From positions 248,001 through 312,000 of the forward strand of contig JACDDU010000004.1 in NCBI GenBank assembly GCA_013816845.1: a stretch of DNA of 64,000 nucleotides, in the 5' to 3' direction. The stretch comes from Gammaproteobacteria bacterium. Its GTDB lineage: Bacteria; Pseudomonadota; Gammaproteobacteria; DSM-16500. A program made the position numbers and the translations under genes. The notes below the pieces were generated by a model. That model was given only the letters and a program-made list of their open reading frames with translations. It had not been told where the DNA came from and ran no database searches. Each line of letters opens with the position of its first letter. Position 1 is the first letter of the stretch. Positions 18,779 through 27,977 of this stretch are shown here, one piece after another.

Positions 18779-19942
18779 ATGAAACAATGCATGACCACTT
18801 TTCTTATCGTTTTCTCTATTATTTTTTCATCATTTGCTGATAGCGCGCCCCTTCAAACAATTGTTTTTATGCGCCATGGAGAAAAACCTACTTTGGATTT
18901 TGGTCAATTAAAATGCCAAGGATGGAAACGCTCAGTTTTGTTACCCCAAGTATTATTAAAGAAATTTGGTATGCCGGATTATTTATTCGCTCCTTTTCCT
19001 TACTTTCAACATCATTATTTCTATGTGCGTGGTGTTGTGTCGTTACAACCTTTAGCAATTCAGCTTAATAAATCGATGAATACAAAATATATGTATACTG
19101 AAGTGCATCATTTTGCTCAGGAATTACTTAAGGAACAGTATCATCATGCAACTTCGTTTGTATTATGGGAACATTTTAATTTAGTTTTTGTTGTGCGGGA
19201 AATAATGAAACAACTAGGGCAAAATAAAGAAACGATTCCACGTTGGCACGCGAGTGATTTTGATAGTTTATATGTTATTACCATCGATTGGTCGCAAAAA
19301 AAACCAACCGTTAAATTTGTTCATGATTATCAAAAATTAAATAATCAAAGCAATACTTGTCCTACACCTAATCCATCAATTTCAAGAATTAAAAACCAAC
19401 TTATTTTCATACCGAGTGCTGAAAGTACCGCTTCCGTCGATCGGTTAAATTGTCAAGGTTTCAATCGAGCATTAGCTTTAGCGCCTTTATTAAATCTTTA
19501 TTATCCACATGTCGATGATTTTATTTTACCTAAACCTAAACGCGACCAAACAGGGTTGCCGTTTCTGCGCAGTTTAATGACTGTAGAACCTACGATGATT
19601 TATCGCGGTGGCACGCACATTCCGCGAGGAAAGGAAACGATAGAGTCACTCGCCACTTATTTAAAATCAGAAGAATTAATTAATAAAGTGTTAGTGATTA
19701 CTTGGAACATAGAAGAAATCGGTCAGTTGGCTCAAATTGTTTATAAAAATTATGGTGGAGATCCGAGAGAAATTGAAAACCCCGTGACCGACCATGATGT
19801 CATGTATGAAATAACTTTATTCTCAGGTAAAAAACCTATGCTGATTAAACGAAAAATGCGATTAGATGGACAATCAAAAGTTTGCCCTTACAGTATACCG
19901 TTGGCAGAATCGCATAGTCGAGTGAGTGTTGAAATTAAGTAA
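18779..19942 (+). CDS. secreted histidine-phosphatase-family protein, duplicated with a degenerate second half
   Basis: The protein has 387 residues. The first 22 form a Sec signal peptide (TTFLIVFSIIFSSFADSA). The mature N-terminus has IVFMRHGEKP, the RHG motif of the histidine phosphatase superfamily (R32, H33, G34), followed by a GQLKCQGWKRS helix. A second candidate catalytic His is in VLWEHFNL. From about residue 205 the same architecture recurs: LIFIPSAES stands where MRHGE should be, then VDRLNCQGFNRALAL and later VLVITWNIEEI, where the His is Asn. The second copy has therefore lost both key residues and may be structural or regulatory. The expected site of action is the periplasm or outside the cell; substrate unknown. 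Confidence 0.82.
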   Translation: MKQCMTTFLIVFSIIFSSFADSAPLQTIVFMRHGEKPTLDFGQLKCQGWKRSVLLPQVLLKKFGMPDYLFAPFPYFQHHYFYVRGVVSLQPLAIQLNKSMNTKYMYTEVHHFAQELLKEQYHHATSFVLWEHFNLVFVVREIMKQLGQNKETIPRWHASDFDSLYVITIDWSQKKPTVKFVHDYQKLNNQSNTCPTPNPSISRIKNQLIFIPSAESTASVDRLNCQGFNRALALAPLLNLYYPHVDDFILPKPKRDQTGLPFLRSLMTVEPTMIYRGGTHIPRGKETIESLATYLKSEELINKVLVITWNIEEIGQLAQIVYKNYGGDPREIENPVTDHDVMYEITLFSGKKPMLIKRKMRLDGQSKVCPYSIPLAESHSRVSVEIK

Positions 19943-20023
19943 ATGGAAATCGTTAAAAGTATCCTTAACTCACCCAATTATTTTGCAATTTTGTTTTAGC
20001 AAAATGTCTGTGGGACTGTTGGT

Positions 20024-20053
20024 CCTGGGTCGAATGCGAAGCATGTAACCCAG
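20024..20053. repeat. REP-like palindromic element, copy 1
   Basis: CCTGGGT and AACCCAG are inverted arms around a core containing GAATGCGAAGCAT. The same 13-base core occurs in the opposite orientation in a second palindrome at 22560-22591. This is the typical appearance of a dispersed REP-like element. Confidence 0.6.
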
Positions 20054-20120
20054 TATCTAACAATCCTTTATTACTGTCAGTAGCCCAAGATTGCCTAATT
20101 TTGAACAATGAAGATGGACC

Positions 20121-20975
20121 TTACCTTCCATAAGATTTACGGGTGGTATCAATTTGCAGAGGAGGGATGCACATCGGAGGAATTTTTGCAAAAAAACTAG
20201 GTTTAACCCCCATTTTATATAATTTATTCGTAAGGCCGCCAACATTTAATTTTATTAATGATTCTACCTGGACGCGATCATTTTCATTATTCAAGTTTAA
20301 AGCATTACTTTCTGCAAAATTATGATGATCCTCCATGCATCCATTACAAATCCCCGAAGTAGAAACGTTTAAATTACGTCTTTTAAATTTTAATCGTAAT
20401 GCTTCGGTTGTCCCTTGACAGTTAACACTAATATCTTCATAGGTTAAATTATTTTTTCTTAAATAATTTCCCAGTGTTTCTTGGTTTGTAAAATTATTTT
20501 TAGCTTGCAAGTTAGCATTGTCCGTTTCATGCGTAGCCAATGAAATGGGGAAGGCATTGAGGTGTTGCTTGTGTGTATTTCCTATCATTAAAGATAAGCC
20601 ATGGCTTGCTAACACAAATGGCATACATAGTCCTGTAAATAATGATCCCAGTAAATAACGGGGAGCATTTAATATTACCGCAGGAACACCAGTAGCAATA
20701 AAACCCACAAGCGTAAGCGCATTACTGATAGGATTATCCGTTTGATTAGGACTAAGGAAAAAGTTAATGGAACTAGTGGCTAATGCATAAGGAATAAATA
20801 AAGTTAAGTAATCGTATAAGCCAAAGTGATTACGTTTTCTACTGAAAAACGTACCCGAAAATAAATAGAAAGTATCCTGCATTTTTTGTGCTAATGATGT
20901 TCTTAGTGCGCGTGCATTAATAGCTACAGGGGTTTCGATAATTTCATTAAAGGGATTTAATTGGTGTGACGGCAT
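20121..20975 (-). CDS. orphan membrane protein
   Basis: The protein has 284 residues. After a 50-residue polar N-terminus come three hydrophobic segments (LTLFIPYALATSSINFFL; ALTLVGFIATGVPAVIL; LLGSLFTGLCMPFVLAS). A soluble C-terminal half of about 140 residues follows, with four Cys in NCQGT, GICNGCME and PPMCIPP. No family was recognised. The amphipathic cytosolic tails with a hydrophobic hairpin resemble membrane-inserted effectors of intracellular bacteria, but an ordinary inner-membrane protein is equally possible. It is convergent with the phosphatase gene. Confidence 0.7.
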   Translation of the reverse strand: MPSHQLNPFNEIIETPVAINARALRTSLAQKMQDTFYLFSGTFFSRKRNHFGLYDYLTLFIPYALATSSINFFLSPNQTDNPISNALTLVGFIATGVPAVILNAPRYLLGSLFTGLCMPFVLASHGLSLMIGNTHKQHLNAFPISLATHETDNANLQAKNNFTNQETLGNYLRKNNLTYEDISVNCQGTTEALRLKFKRRNLNVSTSGICNGCMEDHHNFAESNALNLNNENDRVQVESLIKLNVGGLTNKLYKMGVKPSFFAKIPPMCIPPLQIDTTRKSYGR

Positions 20976-21275
20976 GCTTAGGCCTGTTTATAATTATATT
21001 TGGCTAGTTATATATATTAAAAAGCTGTCGCAATCAATTAAAAAAATTCTTAATTGCAAAATAAAAAAACAGTCCGAACCGTCATTCATTATGTGGGCTT
21101 TAGAAAAGAAAAACGCATTGGATCCTTAAGTTCTTAAGTTAATGATAGAAATGCATTTAATGGGTTGATTCTATATATTATCCTTAATATTCATTTTAAT
21201 TTTTCAAATATACTAATTAAAGGCGGCATCATTAAAATGTAAAAAAGTCTCAATTAACAAGGAGAAAGCATAACC
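20976..21275. other. 300-bp A+T-rich intergenic region
   Basis: No gene was seen. The only structure is a seven-base inverted repeat, CAATTAA at 21035-21041 and TTAATTG at 21050-21056. The region carries the promoters of the membrane-protein gene (leftward) and the 38-residue peptide gene (rightward), which could not be placed precisely. Confidence 0.5.
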
Positions 21276-21392
21276 ATGAATATTAAAGATATAGACAATA
21301 AAAATCCGAAGGATCCTCGAAAAAATCCCAAACCGGGTTATGATGAAAAGAATCCAACAAAAAAGGATTTGCAAGACCCTCCTAAAAAATAA
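21276..21392 (+). CDS. 38-residue Lys/Pro/Asp-rich peptide
   Basis: This open frame of 38 codons begins MNIKDIDNKNPKD and ends LQDPPKK. It has no hydrophobic segment and a repeated motif of NP/DP followed by basic residues (KNPKDPRKNPKPG, KNPTKKDLQDPPKK). AAGGAG lies 11 bases before the ATG, a little far but otherwise convincing. The biased composition and the clean match to a small open frame in an otherwise empty region support a real short gene. It is probably an intrinsically disordered, perhaps stress-related, peptide. Function unknown. Confidence 0.55.
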   Translation: MNIKDIDNKNPKDPRKNPKPGYDEKNPTKKDLQDPPKK

Positions 21393-21824
21393 AAATACAA
21401 CAGCATAGCGTTTGGTTAGTTGTGATCTAACGTTAATTCTTTATAACGCTATCTCACATAGATTTAATTTTATGCATAGCTATCAATCTTATCAACTCAC
21501 CTAAATGCATTAGGCTAAAAGCTTATCTTAGTAAATATGTGATATACTGCAGTTGCAGATCTACTGCGTTGAGTTCAAACGATTTACGAAGTTAATAAGA
21601 TTTTCAGCAACAACGCCCGTTTTTTGGTTTAATGAATCTCTATGAGTGGCAAATAAATGAGCATGACTATTAGGATTGAATGAGCGAAGCGCTTAGAGCG
21701 ATTCGTAACACTCGTCACGATTGAAGTGAAGCCACGACCAAATAACGATGTGACGCAAGCAATTATATTGAAGCTGAAATTTTTTTAAACCATAATATTA
21801 ATAATTTTATTTAGGAGAAAAAAT
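21393..21824. other. 432-bp region without recognised features
   Basis: No coding frame, RNA gene or clear hairpin was recognised. Around 21680-21760 the sequence is richer in G+C and has short self-similar pieces (GAGCGAAGCGCTTAGAGCGATTCG), possibly a decayed repeat. Confidence 0.4.
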
Positions 21825-22346
21825 ATGACGGATATGACCAATAAGAATAAATTAACAACTGAAATTTTTGATGATAAAGAAGCTGCGGAAAATGCTTATC
21901 GTGATGCCATCAAACAAGGTTATAAGCCAGAAGAAATTAATGTCTTGATGTCTTCTGATACAAGAAAAAAATATTATGATTCCGATCTCGTTACCAAAGA
22001 GACCGGTGACAAATCCATGGAAGGATTAGCTATCGGTGGCGCTTTAGGCGGCACGATAGGTGGAACAATCGGTGCTATTGCTGCTATTGGAACAAGCTTA
22101 GTATTCCCAGGCCTTGGGTTGATTATTGCTGGTCCGCTCGTAGCTGGTTTAGCTGGCGCTGGCGCAGGAAGTATTTCAGGTGGCTTAATTGGAGCTTTAG
22201 TAGGATGGGGCATTCCTGAAGAAAGAGCTAAAGTTTACGAGCAGGGCATTAAGTCCGGTGGAATTGTTTTGGGCGTTAATGAAACGACAGGCCGTGGCAA
22301 TTTAGAAACGGATTGGAAAAAATATAAAACAGAAAAAACTTTATAA
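21825..22346 (+). CDS. glycine-zipper stress-type membrane-associated protein
   Basis: The protein has 173 residues. Residues 10-60 form a small alpha/beta domain (TTEIFDDKEAAENAYRDAI, then EINVLMSSDT) like those of general-stress proteins that begin with a 'flip' of a DUF1269/GsiB type. Residues 65-130 are an almost pure Gly/Ala/Ile stretch with GxxxG spacing, forming two glycine-zipper hydrophobic helices. The C-terminus is GIKSGGIVLGVNETTGR followed by a charged tail. AGGAGA precedes the ATG. Such proteins are often induced by stress and attach to the inner membrane. The function is inferred from composition only. Confidence 0.72.
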   Translation: MTDMTNKNKLTTEIFDDKEAAENAYRDAIKQGYKPEEINVLMSSDTRKKYYDSDLVTKETGDKSMEGLAIGGALGGTIGGTIGAIAAIGTSLVFPGLGLIIAGPLVAGLAGAGAGSISGGLIGALVGWGIPEERAKVYEQGIKSGGIVLGVNETTGRGNLETDWKKYKTEKTL

Positions 22347-22353
22347 CCTCAAT

Positions 22354-22392
22354 AATGTTTACTCTCCTGATCTAATCGGGAGAGTAAACATT
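22354..22392 (+). terminator. strong hairpin after the glycine-zipper gene
   Basis: AATGTTTACTCTCC and GGAGAGTAAACATT form a perfect 14-pair stem with an 11-base loop, eight bases after the stop codon. Only a short T-rich stretch follows, but stem length and position support transcription termination. Confidence 0.75.
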
Positions 22393-22559
22393 AGTATCTT
22401 ATAAACAAGTCTTTTTAATCTTCCATTCCACGAACTGCTTAATCCAAACTTTTTATTTCATCACTTTTAATCCGAGTCAATTAATTAATCTTTTAATCTT
22501 TCCCGAATGCCGTATAACATGCAGAATTTTTGTCATCAAGCAAGGATAGAGTTGTAGGT

Positions 22560-22591
22560 CCTGGGTTTCCATGCTTCGCATTCCACCCAGG
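22560..22591. repeat. REP-like palindromic element, copy 2
   Basis: CCTGGGT and ACCCAGG are perfect seven-base inverted arms around ATGCTTCGCATTC, which is the exact reverse complement of the core of copy 1 at 20032-20044. A third degenerate relative (CATGTAACCCC) may lie at about 22619-22652. Confidence 0.6.
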
Positions 22592-22722
22592 TTACAAGAG
22601 TAGTAAGAAATAAATAAACCCGGATGAAATTCAAGACATGTAACCCCGAAAATACCTGGCTAAAGTATGGTTAAAAAATTTGGTCATTGAAGCAATTGGA
22701 AATCAGCAAACTATAGCAAATT

Positions 22723-23358
22723 CTAACAATTGATCGCAGGAATGCAACTATACCCAATAAATCGCGCTTTTGAATCTGGAGCTGGAAGCTTGAAATCAAA
22801 TATGCTTACACCCCATATTTGTTTACCCCGATAACTTCTGCCATTACTTGAACCAAACATTAAACGGTTGCCACTTTGATCTGTGCCCAGATATAACATC
22901 ACATGACTGAGAGGAGATTTGCGTTTAACTTCCCAAGTTCCAGTCCAAAACAACAAATCACCCGGTTGAAGATTATTAAAATCTTGCGCTTCGAATGTAG
23001 TGGCATTGACACTATAAAATTTCCCATATTTTAAAACCCATTCATATATTTGATCCGTTGCACGGGGCATGTCTTTTTGATTAGCAAAATTTAATAAATA
23101 ATAAATCGTTCCCGAACAATCCATCCCACCATTTTTAGGGTCTGCTGAGCCATAAGTATAGGTAAGTTTTTTTTCCGTCAAAGCTAATGCTTGATTAATT
23201 AAGCTTTGTACAGCGGGTTTATATAGCTTAAACCCTTTTAAATCAGAAGATTTAATCGATTCGGGCGTAGTATCTGGCAGTGTAGCAGTAGTAAAAGCTG
23301 AATTAAGCGGTAGCCATAATAACATGATAAAAACTACTAAGGTATTGAAGTATTTCAT
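22723..23358 (-). CDS. secreted NlpC/P60-family peptidase
   Basis: The protein has 211 residues. The first 21 are a Sec signal peptide (FNTLVVFIMLLWLPLNSAF). The NlpC/P60 core follows, with GGMDCSGTIYYLL carrying the nucleophile C81, LQPGDLLFW before the active-site strand, and SHVMLYLG carrying the catalytic His. The fold cleaves gamma-D-glutamyl-diaminopimelate or similar peptide bonds in peptidoglycan; here the substrate is assumed. No cell-wall-binding domain is attached. GGAG stands six bases before the ATG. It is divergent from the 1065-residue gene. Confidence 0.88.
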   Translation of the reverse strand: MKYFNTLVVFIMLLWLPLNSAFTTATLPDTTPESIKSSDLKGFKLYKPAVQSLINQALALTEKKLTYTYGSADPKNGGMDCSGTIYYLLNFANQKDMPRATDQIYEWVLKYGKFYSVNATTFEAQDFNNLQPGDLLFWTGTWEVKRKSPLSHVMLYLGTDQSGNRLMFGSSNGRSYRGKQIWGVSIFDFKLPAPDSKARFIGYSCIPAINC

Positions 23359-23422
23359 TTAATCTCCACTAAGTGGGAAATGTATTTTAATCAACTAAAC
23401 AAATAAAGCTTAGCTATTAATC

Positions 23423-23439
23423 TTTAAGAATCCCTTAAT
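23423..23439 (+). promoter_or_regulatory. PmrA-box-like direct repeat with -10 element
   Basis: TTTAAG at 23423 and CTTAAT at 23434 start 11 bases apart, and a perfect TATAAT follows at 23460-23465. The second half site to -10 distance is 26 bases, almost the same as at the F-box/ankyrin gene (25). It lies about 60 bases upstream of the 1065-residue protein. Confidence 0.5.
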
Positions 23440-23496
23440 TTTACTTAGAAATTAATCGATATAATCATGGTTTACTTTAAAAAAATATTATAAATC

Positions 23497-26400
23497 ATGT
23501 ATACCATCACCCGCCAAGCATTAATTGACCTTTATCAGAACCAAAAAGAGGGATTAAAGAATCTTAATCTCCGGAGTTTGGGTGCAGCAAATTTTTTTGA
23601 AGCAGGGGCAGGTGGTTTTCAGCAATTTAAATACGATTATTATGATAGAAACTTTCAATGCAAGGGGAAGGTTAAGTTAGACTTAGGTGAACGTAATGAT
23701 CACAGTCCCGAAGAAATTAAACAAAAATTATCAGAATTATTTGGGGAAACCAATGTAGACAAAATAATAGCCGCCCACAGTCAAGGACCGACGGCTTTTG
23801 TTTCATTTACGCTTAATTTTGGGCTTGCTTCAAATGCTCAAATAGACGAAGTAACTAAAGAAAAAGACAATACGCAACAAATCCAAGAAGCTCAATTTTC
23901 AATTAAGCAAGATACACAAGTTGTCTCTAATCTTGATATCAATGAGAAAGGAGAAATTATTTTATCATGCAAATCAAAAGGGTTTGAGTTGATAAGTAGG
24001 GAAACCGCTAAAACCATTGAGTATTTTAGCGCTCCGGTGAATTCGTACTACCAACTAAAAGAAATTAAAGGCGTATGGGGATATGAATTAATCAAAATAG
24101 AGACTAATCATGAACTCATTTCACGCATATTTCGTGACGAGCTGGTCTCTGAAGAAGATATTTTAAATGATATAAAACAGGTAAAAGATAAGAAACAATG
24201 TGAAGAAGTGTTTGGTTCGCCTGTCATGATCAACTCTGCTCCCCGTTACGACAATAGCGATCCCCAAGTTCAATTCAACCGTGATTTTGAGATGATCAGC
24301 AGGGCTATTGAAAAACCAGGTAATCTAACCGCAGCTATTACATTAAAACGTATCTTTGCACTTCTATATTATGGTGAACTTTATTATAAAAGAAAAAACG
24401 AATGGCACCTATGGCAGAATAATCAGCAAAACATGCCGATTGTTGCTTCAATTTGTCATGGCGCTCGCGTATTAGTGCAATTTCCTTCTCAATTAAGTAA
24501 TGAAATTATTAGTTGGCTCCAACTCAAAGGCTACGAACGCGCCTTTGCTACGCATGGTATTCAATTAGCGGCTCAAGCTGAAAAAGTAGGGGACGAAAAT
24601 AAAATTCTTGCTGAACAAAAGCGAAAACATTATGAGACTTTATACGATGCCTCTTCGTTTGGTCAATGGCAACATTATGGTATTAATGTAGCTTTAGGAG
24701 GAGAAAATAATATCCATCCATTTTCTCATAAAATTATTCAAAGTAATGGTGAGCATGGTCATTTATATTTATGTCATGCCTCTGAGCTCAAGGCGCAGGA
24801 CAACAACAATGCTTCTGGTGGATTATTAATTGGATTAGAACAATCAGCACCGGGGTATTCCGATCAAGTCGGTGGAGCTCATAGTATAAGGGCTACGCGC
24901 GGCGTGTTCACAGCAACCGGCGGTGATCATTTTGCGAATCCACTACGTGATGTTTCATCGGATTATGTCGGCTTAGCGGAGTATGGTCCTGATGAATATT
25001 ATGATGGATTATTCCTGCAACTAACGCCGGAAAAATTTAACGCTATTAAAAAGCTGGCTGATTCATTTTCCTTAAATTTATTATTAAAACCTGGCGAATC
25101 GTTGAAAAATAAAGAGACCATAGCGACTGAATTCGTAGACAAAAATATATCAAATCAAAATGATTTCACTGTAAAGATTCACCCGGAAACTCAATCTGAA
25201 AATAATATTCAAAATGAATTTCCCGAAATACCATCGCCAGAAATAACAGATTTTATGAGTAAGTTTGACAAAAAAAAGATGCAATTGAGTGACGCCATTA
25301 CAAATCCAACCATTGAGAATCCAGTAGAGGAAGAAAGAGATTCTGAAAGTTTTGCGCAATCACATCCTGTAAAGGGAAATCTACCTGAGCATCATTTCCT
25401 CTTTCCCGAGATATCCGATAATGATAAAAAAGATAGTCCTGCTATGCCCTCTACAGCGAATATTGTCTCAGAAATCCAAAACAATTCGAATTCCCCTGAA
25501 GCTGTCTTGCCAGACAATGTGCTCAGAAATAATAACAATAATAATGTTGATTCCCAAAAAAGTGATTCTTACGAGTCAAGTGCACCTTTTTCTTCTCTTG
25601 TTATTGAAGACGAATTATCAATAGACGATCAAGTTAGTCCTAGTAACAATGAAATATTTTCTCTGCCTAACGAGCCAAAATCTATTAAACAAATCTTTAC
25701 CGAAGGTTTTAAAATTACATTTGGCCACAAGAAAGTCGAGCCTTTGACTCTTAATATAAATACTGAAAACCATGAAATCTTATCATCTTACATTTTACCC
25801 TTGATCGGTTGGCCTAGAAAAAATAACTTATTAGAGCATATTGAATTTTTGCCCTTATTGATTCCCCGAGTCATTAAAAATCTAGGCAAAATTGTTACTG
25901 AATATTTATTCTATGTTTTAAAAGAATTGTGTTGGACTACAGGTGAGCGCAGTGTTAAAAAATTTAATGATCCAGCTGTTTCTTCATTGGGTAAAATAGG
26001 CTATGGATTAGTTGCATTAACAGCAGGCGTAGCGGGATTTGGCATTTTTACAACGGCTTGGTTAGTAGCACGCGCAACTTTTTCTCCAATTTCTTCCTGT
26101 AAAGCGAGTTACACGTATGGAAAATCACTTGATGCGAAGTATGGTTCCTATATTGGCGGTTTATTTGCAGCAGCCAGCATCCTTACTAGTTTAAGTGCTT
26201 TTGCAGTAGTTTCAATATTTGCTGCTCCTTATATTTTAGTTTCCGTCATTGGTAAACTGCCCGTAGTAGGTATCAAAACAGTCAGCTTATGTGGAGCAGG
26301 ATTTGCAAAATTATCTGGATTTGCTACGCCACTTGCTCAATCCATGCACTTATCCGGCTCAGTAATTAGCACGGCAATCGTGGGCGCCGGAGTTGGAGCT

Positions 26401-26694
26401 TTAACCACAATACGAGGTCTTCTAGCTCAGCTTTCAAATCATGCTGCCCAAGCCACTTATAAACAGGAAAAAACTCAAGATAGCTCTTATCAAGCTAATG
26501 TTGATTTACTACCTCCAAAGTCACTTCGGACTAAAAGTTTAGATTTACTCATGGGTGAGCCTCATATTTCCGAGCGGAACGAACCACTAGTAATTAGCGA
26601 ATCTAACAGCCCTTCTATTGTAAATGGTACTACTGCCAAGGAAGAGCATGCAGACTATTCTGTAGTTAGAACGACATGCTCTAATAAAATTTAG
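23497..26694 (+). CDS. orphan 1065-residue multidomain protein with C-terminal membrane helices
   Basis: Residues 1-540 are a globular part. It contains VASICHGARVLVQF (C320, H321), which looks like the nucleophile elbow of DJ-1/PfpI or class-I amidotransferase folds, and a conserved-looking stretch NGEHGHLYLCHASE ... ATGGDHFANPLRD with many His residues. The amidotransferase idea is weak because the rest of the fold was not traced. Residues about 540-740 are a polar, Asn/Ser/Glu-rich linker. Residues about 830-990 hold four or more hydrophobic helices (YGLVALTAGVAGFGIFTTAW and following). The last 75 residues are a soluble tail. There is no signal peptide. The layout, with a large cytosolic part and a late membrane anchor, resembles effectors that insert into host membranes. 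It overlaps the convergent orphan gene by four bases. Confidence 0.75.
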   Translation: MYTITRQALIDLYQNQKEGLKNLNLRSLGAANFFEAGAGGFQQFKYDYYDRNFQCKGKVKLDLGERNDHSPEEIKQKLSELFGETNVDKIIAAHSQGPTAFVSFTLNFGLASNAQIDEVTKEKDNTQQIQEAQFSIKQDTQVVSNLDINEKGEIILSCKSKGFELISRETAKTIEYFSAPVNSYYQLKEIKGVWGYELIKIETNHELISRIFRDELVSEEDILNDIKQVKDKKQCEEVFGSPVMINSAPRYDNSDPQVQFNRDFEMISRAIEKPGNLTAAITLKRIFALLYYGELYYKRKNEWHLWQNNQQNMPIVASICHGARVLVQFPSQLSNEIISWLQLKGYERAFATHGIQLAAQAEKVGDENKILAEQKRKHYETLYDASSFGQWQHYGINVALGGENNIHPFSHKIIQSNGEHGHLYLCHASELKAQDNNNASGGLLIGLEQSAPGYSDQVGGAHSIRATRGVFTATGGDHFANPLRDVSSDYVGLAEYGPDEYYDGLFLQLTPEKFNAIKKLADSFSLNLLLKPGESLKNKETIATEFVDKNISNQNDFTVKIHPETQSENNIQNEFPEIPSPEITDFMSKFDKKKMQLSDAITNPTIENPVEEERDSESFAQSHPVKGNLPEHHFLFPEISDNDKKDSPAMPSTANIVSEIQNNSNSPEAVLPDNVLRNNNNNNVDSQKSDSYESSAPFSSLVIEDELSIDDQVSPSNNEIFSLPNEPKSIKQIFTEGFKITFGHKKVEPLTLNINTENHEILSSYILPLIGWPRKNNLLEHIEFLPLLIPRVIKNLGKIVTEYLFYVLKELCWTTGERSVKKFNDPAVSSLGKIGYGLVALTAGVAGFGIFTTAWLVARATFSPISSCKASYTYGKSLDAKYGSYIGGLFAAASILTSLSAFAVVSIFAAPYILVSVIGKLPVVGIKTVSLCGAGFAKLSGFATPLAQSMHLSGSVISTAIVGAGVGALTTIRGLLAQLSNHAAQATYKQEKTQDSSYQANVDLLPPKSLRTKSLDLLMGEPHISERNEPLVISESNSPSIVNGTTAKEEHADYSVVRTTCSNKI

Positions 26695-27725
26695 TAAGAA
26701 CGATAAAATTGTCTTTTATCAACTTGCATATGCGCACTTGGCTTGGTCATAATTTCATTTTGCATCTCAAACATTTTATCCATTAAAATCTTTTGTCGCA
26801 TTTTTACATCTGCGTCACAGCGTGTAATCTCATCCGGCGTCAATCGTAATAGCATATAAATGTATTCCTTCCGCACTGAGTTACTCTCAACATCTAACTT
26901 ATTAATCAAGGTTCCATATCTTTGAAGTGCGACTACACTTTGTTTGATTTCCTTTGTAAGCGGCGTTTGGATTTCAAAAATATTTTCATTTTGCCCCATG
27001 CTAGTAAAAACTTCATTCAACATCATGATGAAATTTGTAAGACCCTGAATAGGATCGATCTTGCCTTTAGCCACCTCCCGTAAAATTTTGAAACTCGCAT
27101 TCCTACCTTGGTGTTGTACTTCAAGTAGATAATCAAATTCGTTGATAAATACAGGTACCTCAACGGTCGCATTTAAACTGTCCATAAAATGAGAACGATC
27201 TAGCAAACTTGTTTGGATCGTAGTTTGGGTCTTTTCAAGCGAGGAAAATAACAATATTTCTTTTAATATAGTTCTATCCACAGTTGATGTAATAAAACTA
27301 CTATGAGCAGCATGGGTCATGGGTTGATGACCTTTAAAATTAACGCGTCCTATACCATGTTGTAACTTAGTCAATCCTTGAATAGGAGGGCAGTGTTGTT
27401 GGTAATAGGCAACAAGAGTGTAAAAAAACAAGTCAACTCTTCGCGCGGCATGCTCAATAATATTGGCTTCGCTTAACTTTAAAAGTTTTTCATAATTTGT
27501 ATATTGTTTATTAAGCTCCCTATTTGAACTTGGCAAAGTAATCGCTGCAGTGAGATTATCACGGTAAGTTGATTTTATTCTCTGGGGAAGAATATAATTT
27601 TTTTCAATTTTTTTAAACAATTTCCAATTATCTCGAAAAGAGTGTGGTTTTGGTTTAGAAATTAATTTGGGTTGGGATAAAGGAAGCTTATGGTTATTTT
27701 TTTTAGCTTGAAATAGACGTTGCAT
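26691..27725 (-). CDS. orphan 344-residue protein
   Basis: No family was recognised. The first 35 residues are basic (FQAKKNNHKLPLSQPK), without a signal peptide. The rest is predominantly helical by composition, with a GIGRVNFKGHQPMTHAAHSSF stretch around residues 125-145 that is rich in His and Gly. No membrane segment is present. AGGAAG stands before the ATG. Its stop overlaps that of the convergent 1065-residue gene by four bases. A loose TTAA/CTAA pair with period 11 lies upstream but is too weak to call. Likely a cytoplasmic or translocated protein; function unknown. Confidence 0.7.
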   Translation of the reverse strand: MQRLFQAKKNNHKLPLSQPKLISKPKPHSFRDNWKLFKKIEKNYILPQRIKSTYRDNLTAAITLPSSNRELNKQYTNYEKLLKLSEANIIEHAARRVDLFFYTLVAYYQQHCPPIQGLTKLQHGIGRVNFKGHQPMTHAAHSSFITSTVDRTILKEILLFSSLEKTQTTIQTSLLDRSHFMDSLNATVEVPVFINEFDYLLEVQHQGRNASFKILREVAKGKIDPIQGLTNFIMMLNEVFTSMGQNENIFEIQTPLTKEIKQSVVALQRYGTLINKLDVESNSVRKEYIYMLLRLTPDEITRCDADVKMRQKILMDKMFEMQNEIMTKPSAHMQVDKRQFYRSY

Positions 27726-27977
27726 ATTTATCTTCCTGATCGATAATTTTCATGCCAGTGGTAAGAATTAAAGTTTCTGCAAAACCAACAGAGGGTCCGT
27801 TATTCCTTTTTTTATAATTTAAAATTCTTAACTCAATCAATCCTTGATTAGAATATCAAGTTAGCTCAAAGTTAACAATTTTTAAATCTAAGCAAATACT
27901 TGATTGAGTAAGAAAAAGAACTGTGTAATAAACAGCCTAAGTTTAAATTCGGCAGCTGAAGGAAATTAATATTAAGT

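Noticed and set aside
21974-22213. Pro/Ala-rich minus-strand frame inside the glycine-zipper gene
   Set aside because: Complementary shadow of the Gly/Ala codons; no ribosome site.
24450-24475. DJ-1/PfpI or glutamine-amidotransferase assignment from ICHGARVL
   Set aside because: Only the elbow motif matches; the remaining fold elements and partner residues were not found, so no enzyme name was given.
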